DNA from: Limimaricola sp041580155
Lineage (GTDB): Bacteria; Pseudomonadota; Alphaproteobacteria; Rhodobacterales; Rhodobacteraceae
Assembly: GCA_041580155.1 (NCBI GenBank)
Contig: JBFGEI010000218.1
Span: 1-5,596, forward strand
Reading direction: 5' to 3'
DNA length: 5,596 nt
The position numbers and the translations under genes were made by a program. Within the stretch, counting starts at the first letter, position 1; each line of letters starts with the position of its first letter. The notes beneath the pieces were generated by a model. That model made no database searches. It worked only from the letters and a program-made list of their open reading frames with translations, and was not told the origin of the DNA. Below are positions 4,995-5,596 of this stretch, one piece after another.

Positions 4995-5596
<602 letters not shown>

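Overview
The window looks like chromosomal DNA of a GC-rich alphaproteobacterium, most probably of the order Rhodobacterales. The clues are the GroES/GroEL sequences, a family II (manganese) pyrophosphatase of the roseobacter/rhodobacter type, a DxW-type HAD-IIA phosphatase, strong G/C bias at third codon positions, and a CIRCE-plus-heat-shock-promoter arrangement before groES. The placement rests on recognition of the proteins, not on a database search.

Layout. Positions 1-3650 hold a compact leftward (minus strand) run of five genes. In order of transcription they are ppaC (3650-2733), a NagD-like HAD hydrolase (2728-1850, 4 bp after ppaC), ribF (1784-846, after a 65-bp gap with a strong hairpin), a UPF0260/YcgN-type cysteine-cluster protein (853-413, overlapping ribF by 8 bp) and a low-specificity L-threonine aldolase (413 to beyond position 1, overlapping by 1 bp and cut by the window edge). 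A good sigma-70-like promoter with an inverted repeat around its -10 box lies before ppaC.

Positions 3651-4653 are mostly regulatory or contain only small ORFs. A leftward 85-codon ORF (4049-3792) has a good ribosome binding site and ends beside a perfect 28-bp palindrome. A leftward 36-codon ORF (4300-4190) is weaker. The translations of the two share short blocks at both ends. Positions 4301-4540 are less GC-rich and hold no convincing gene.

Positions 4542-5596 hold the rightward chaperonin operon. It has a TTGACA-type/RpoH-like promoter, a CIRCE operator with one mismatch, groES (4654-4941) and the first 200 codons of groEL (4995 to the window end).

Functionally the left operon is housekeeping metabolism: flavin cofactor synthesis, pyrophosphate removal, a phosphatase and a PLP enzyme. 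The right operon is stress-controlled protein folding. I find no mobile element, CRISPR array, tRNA, rRNA or defence system, and nothing that amounts to a clear new biological system. The least explained part is the pair of small ORFs between the two operons.
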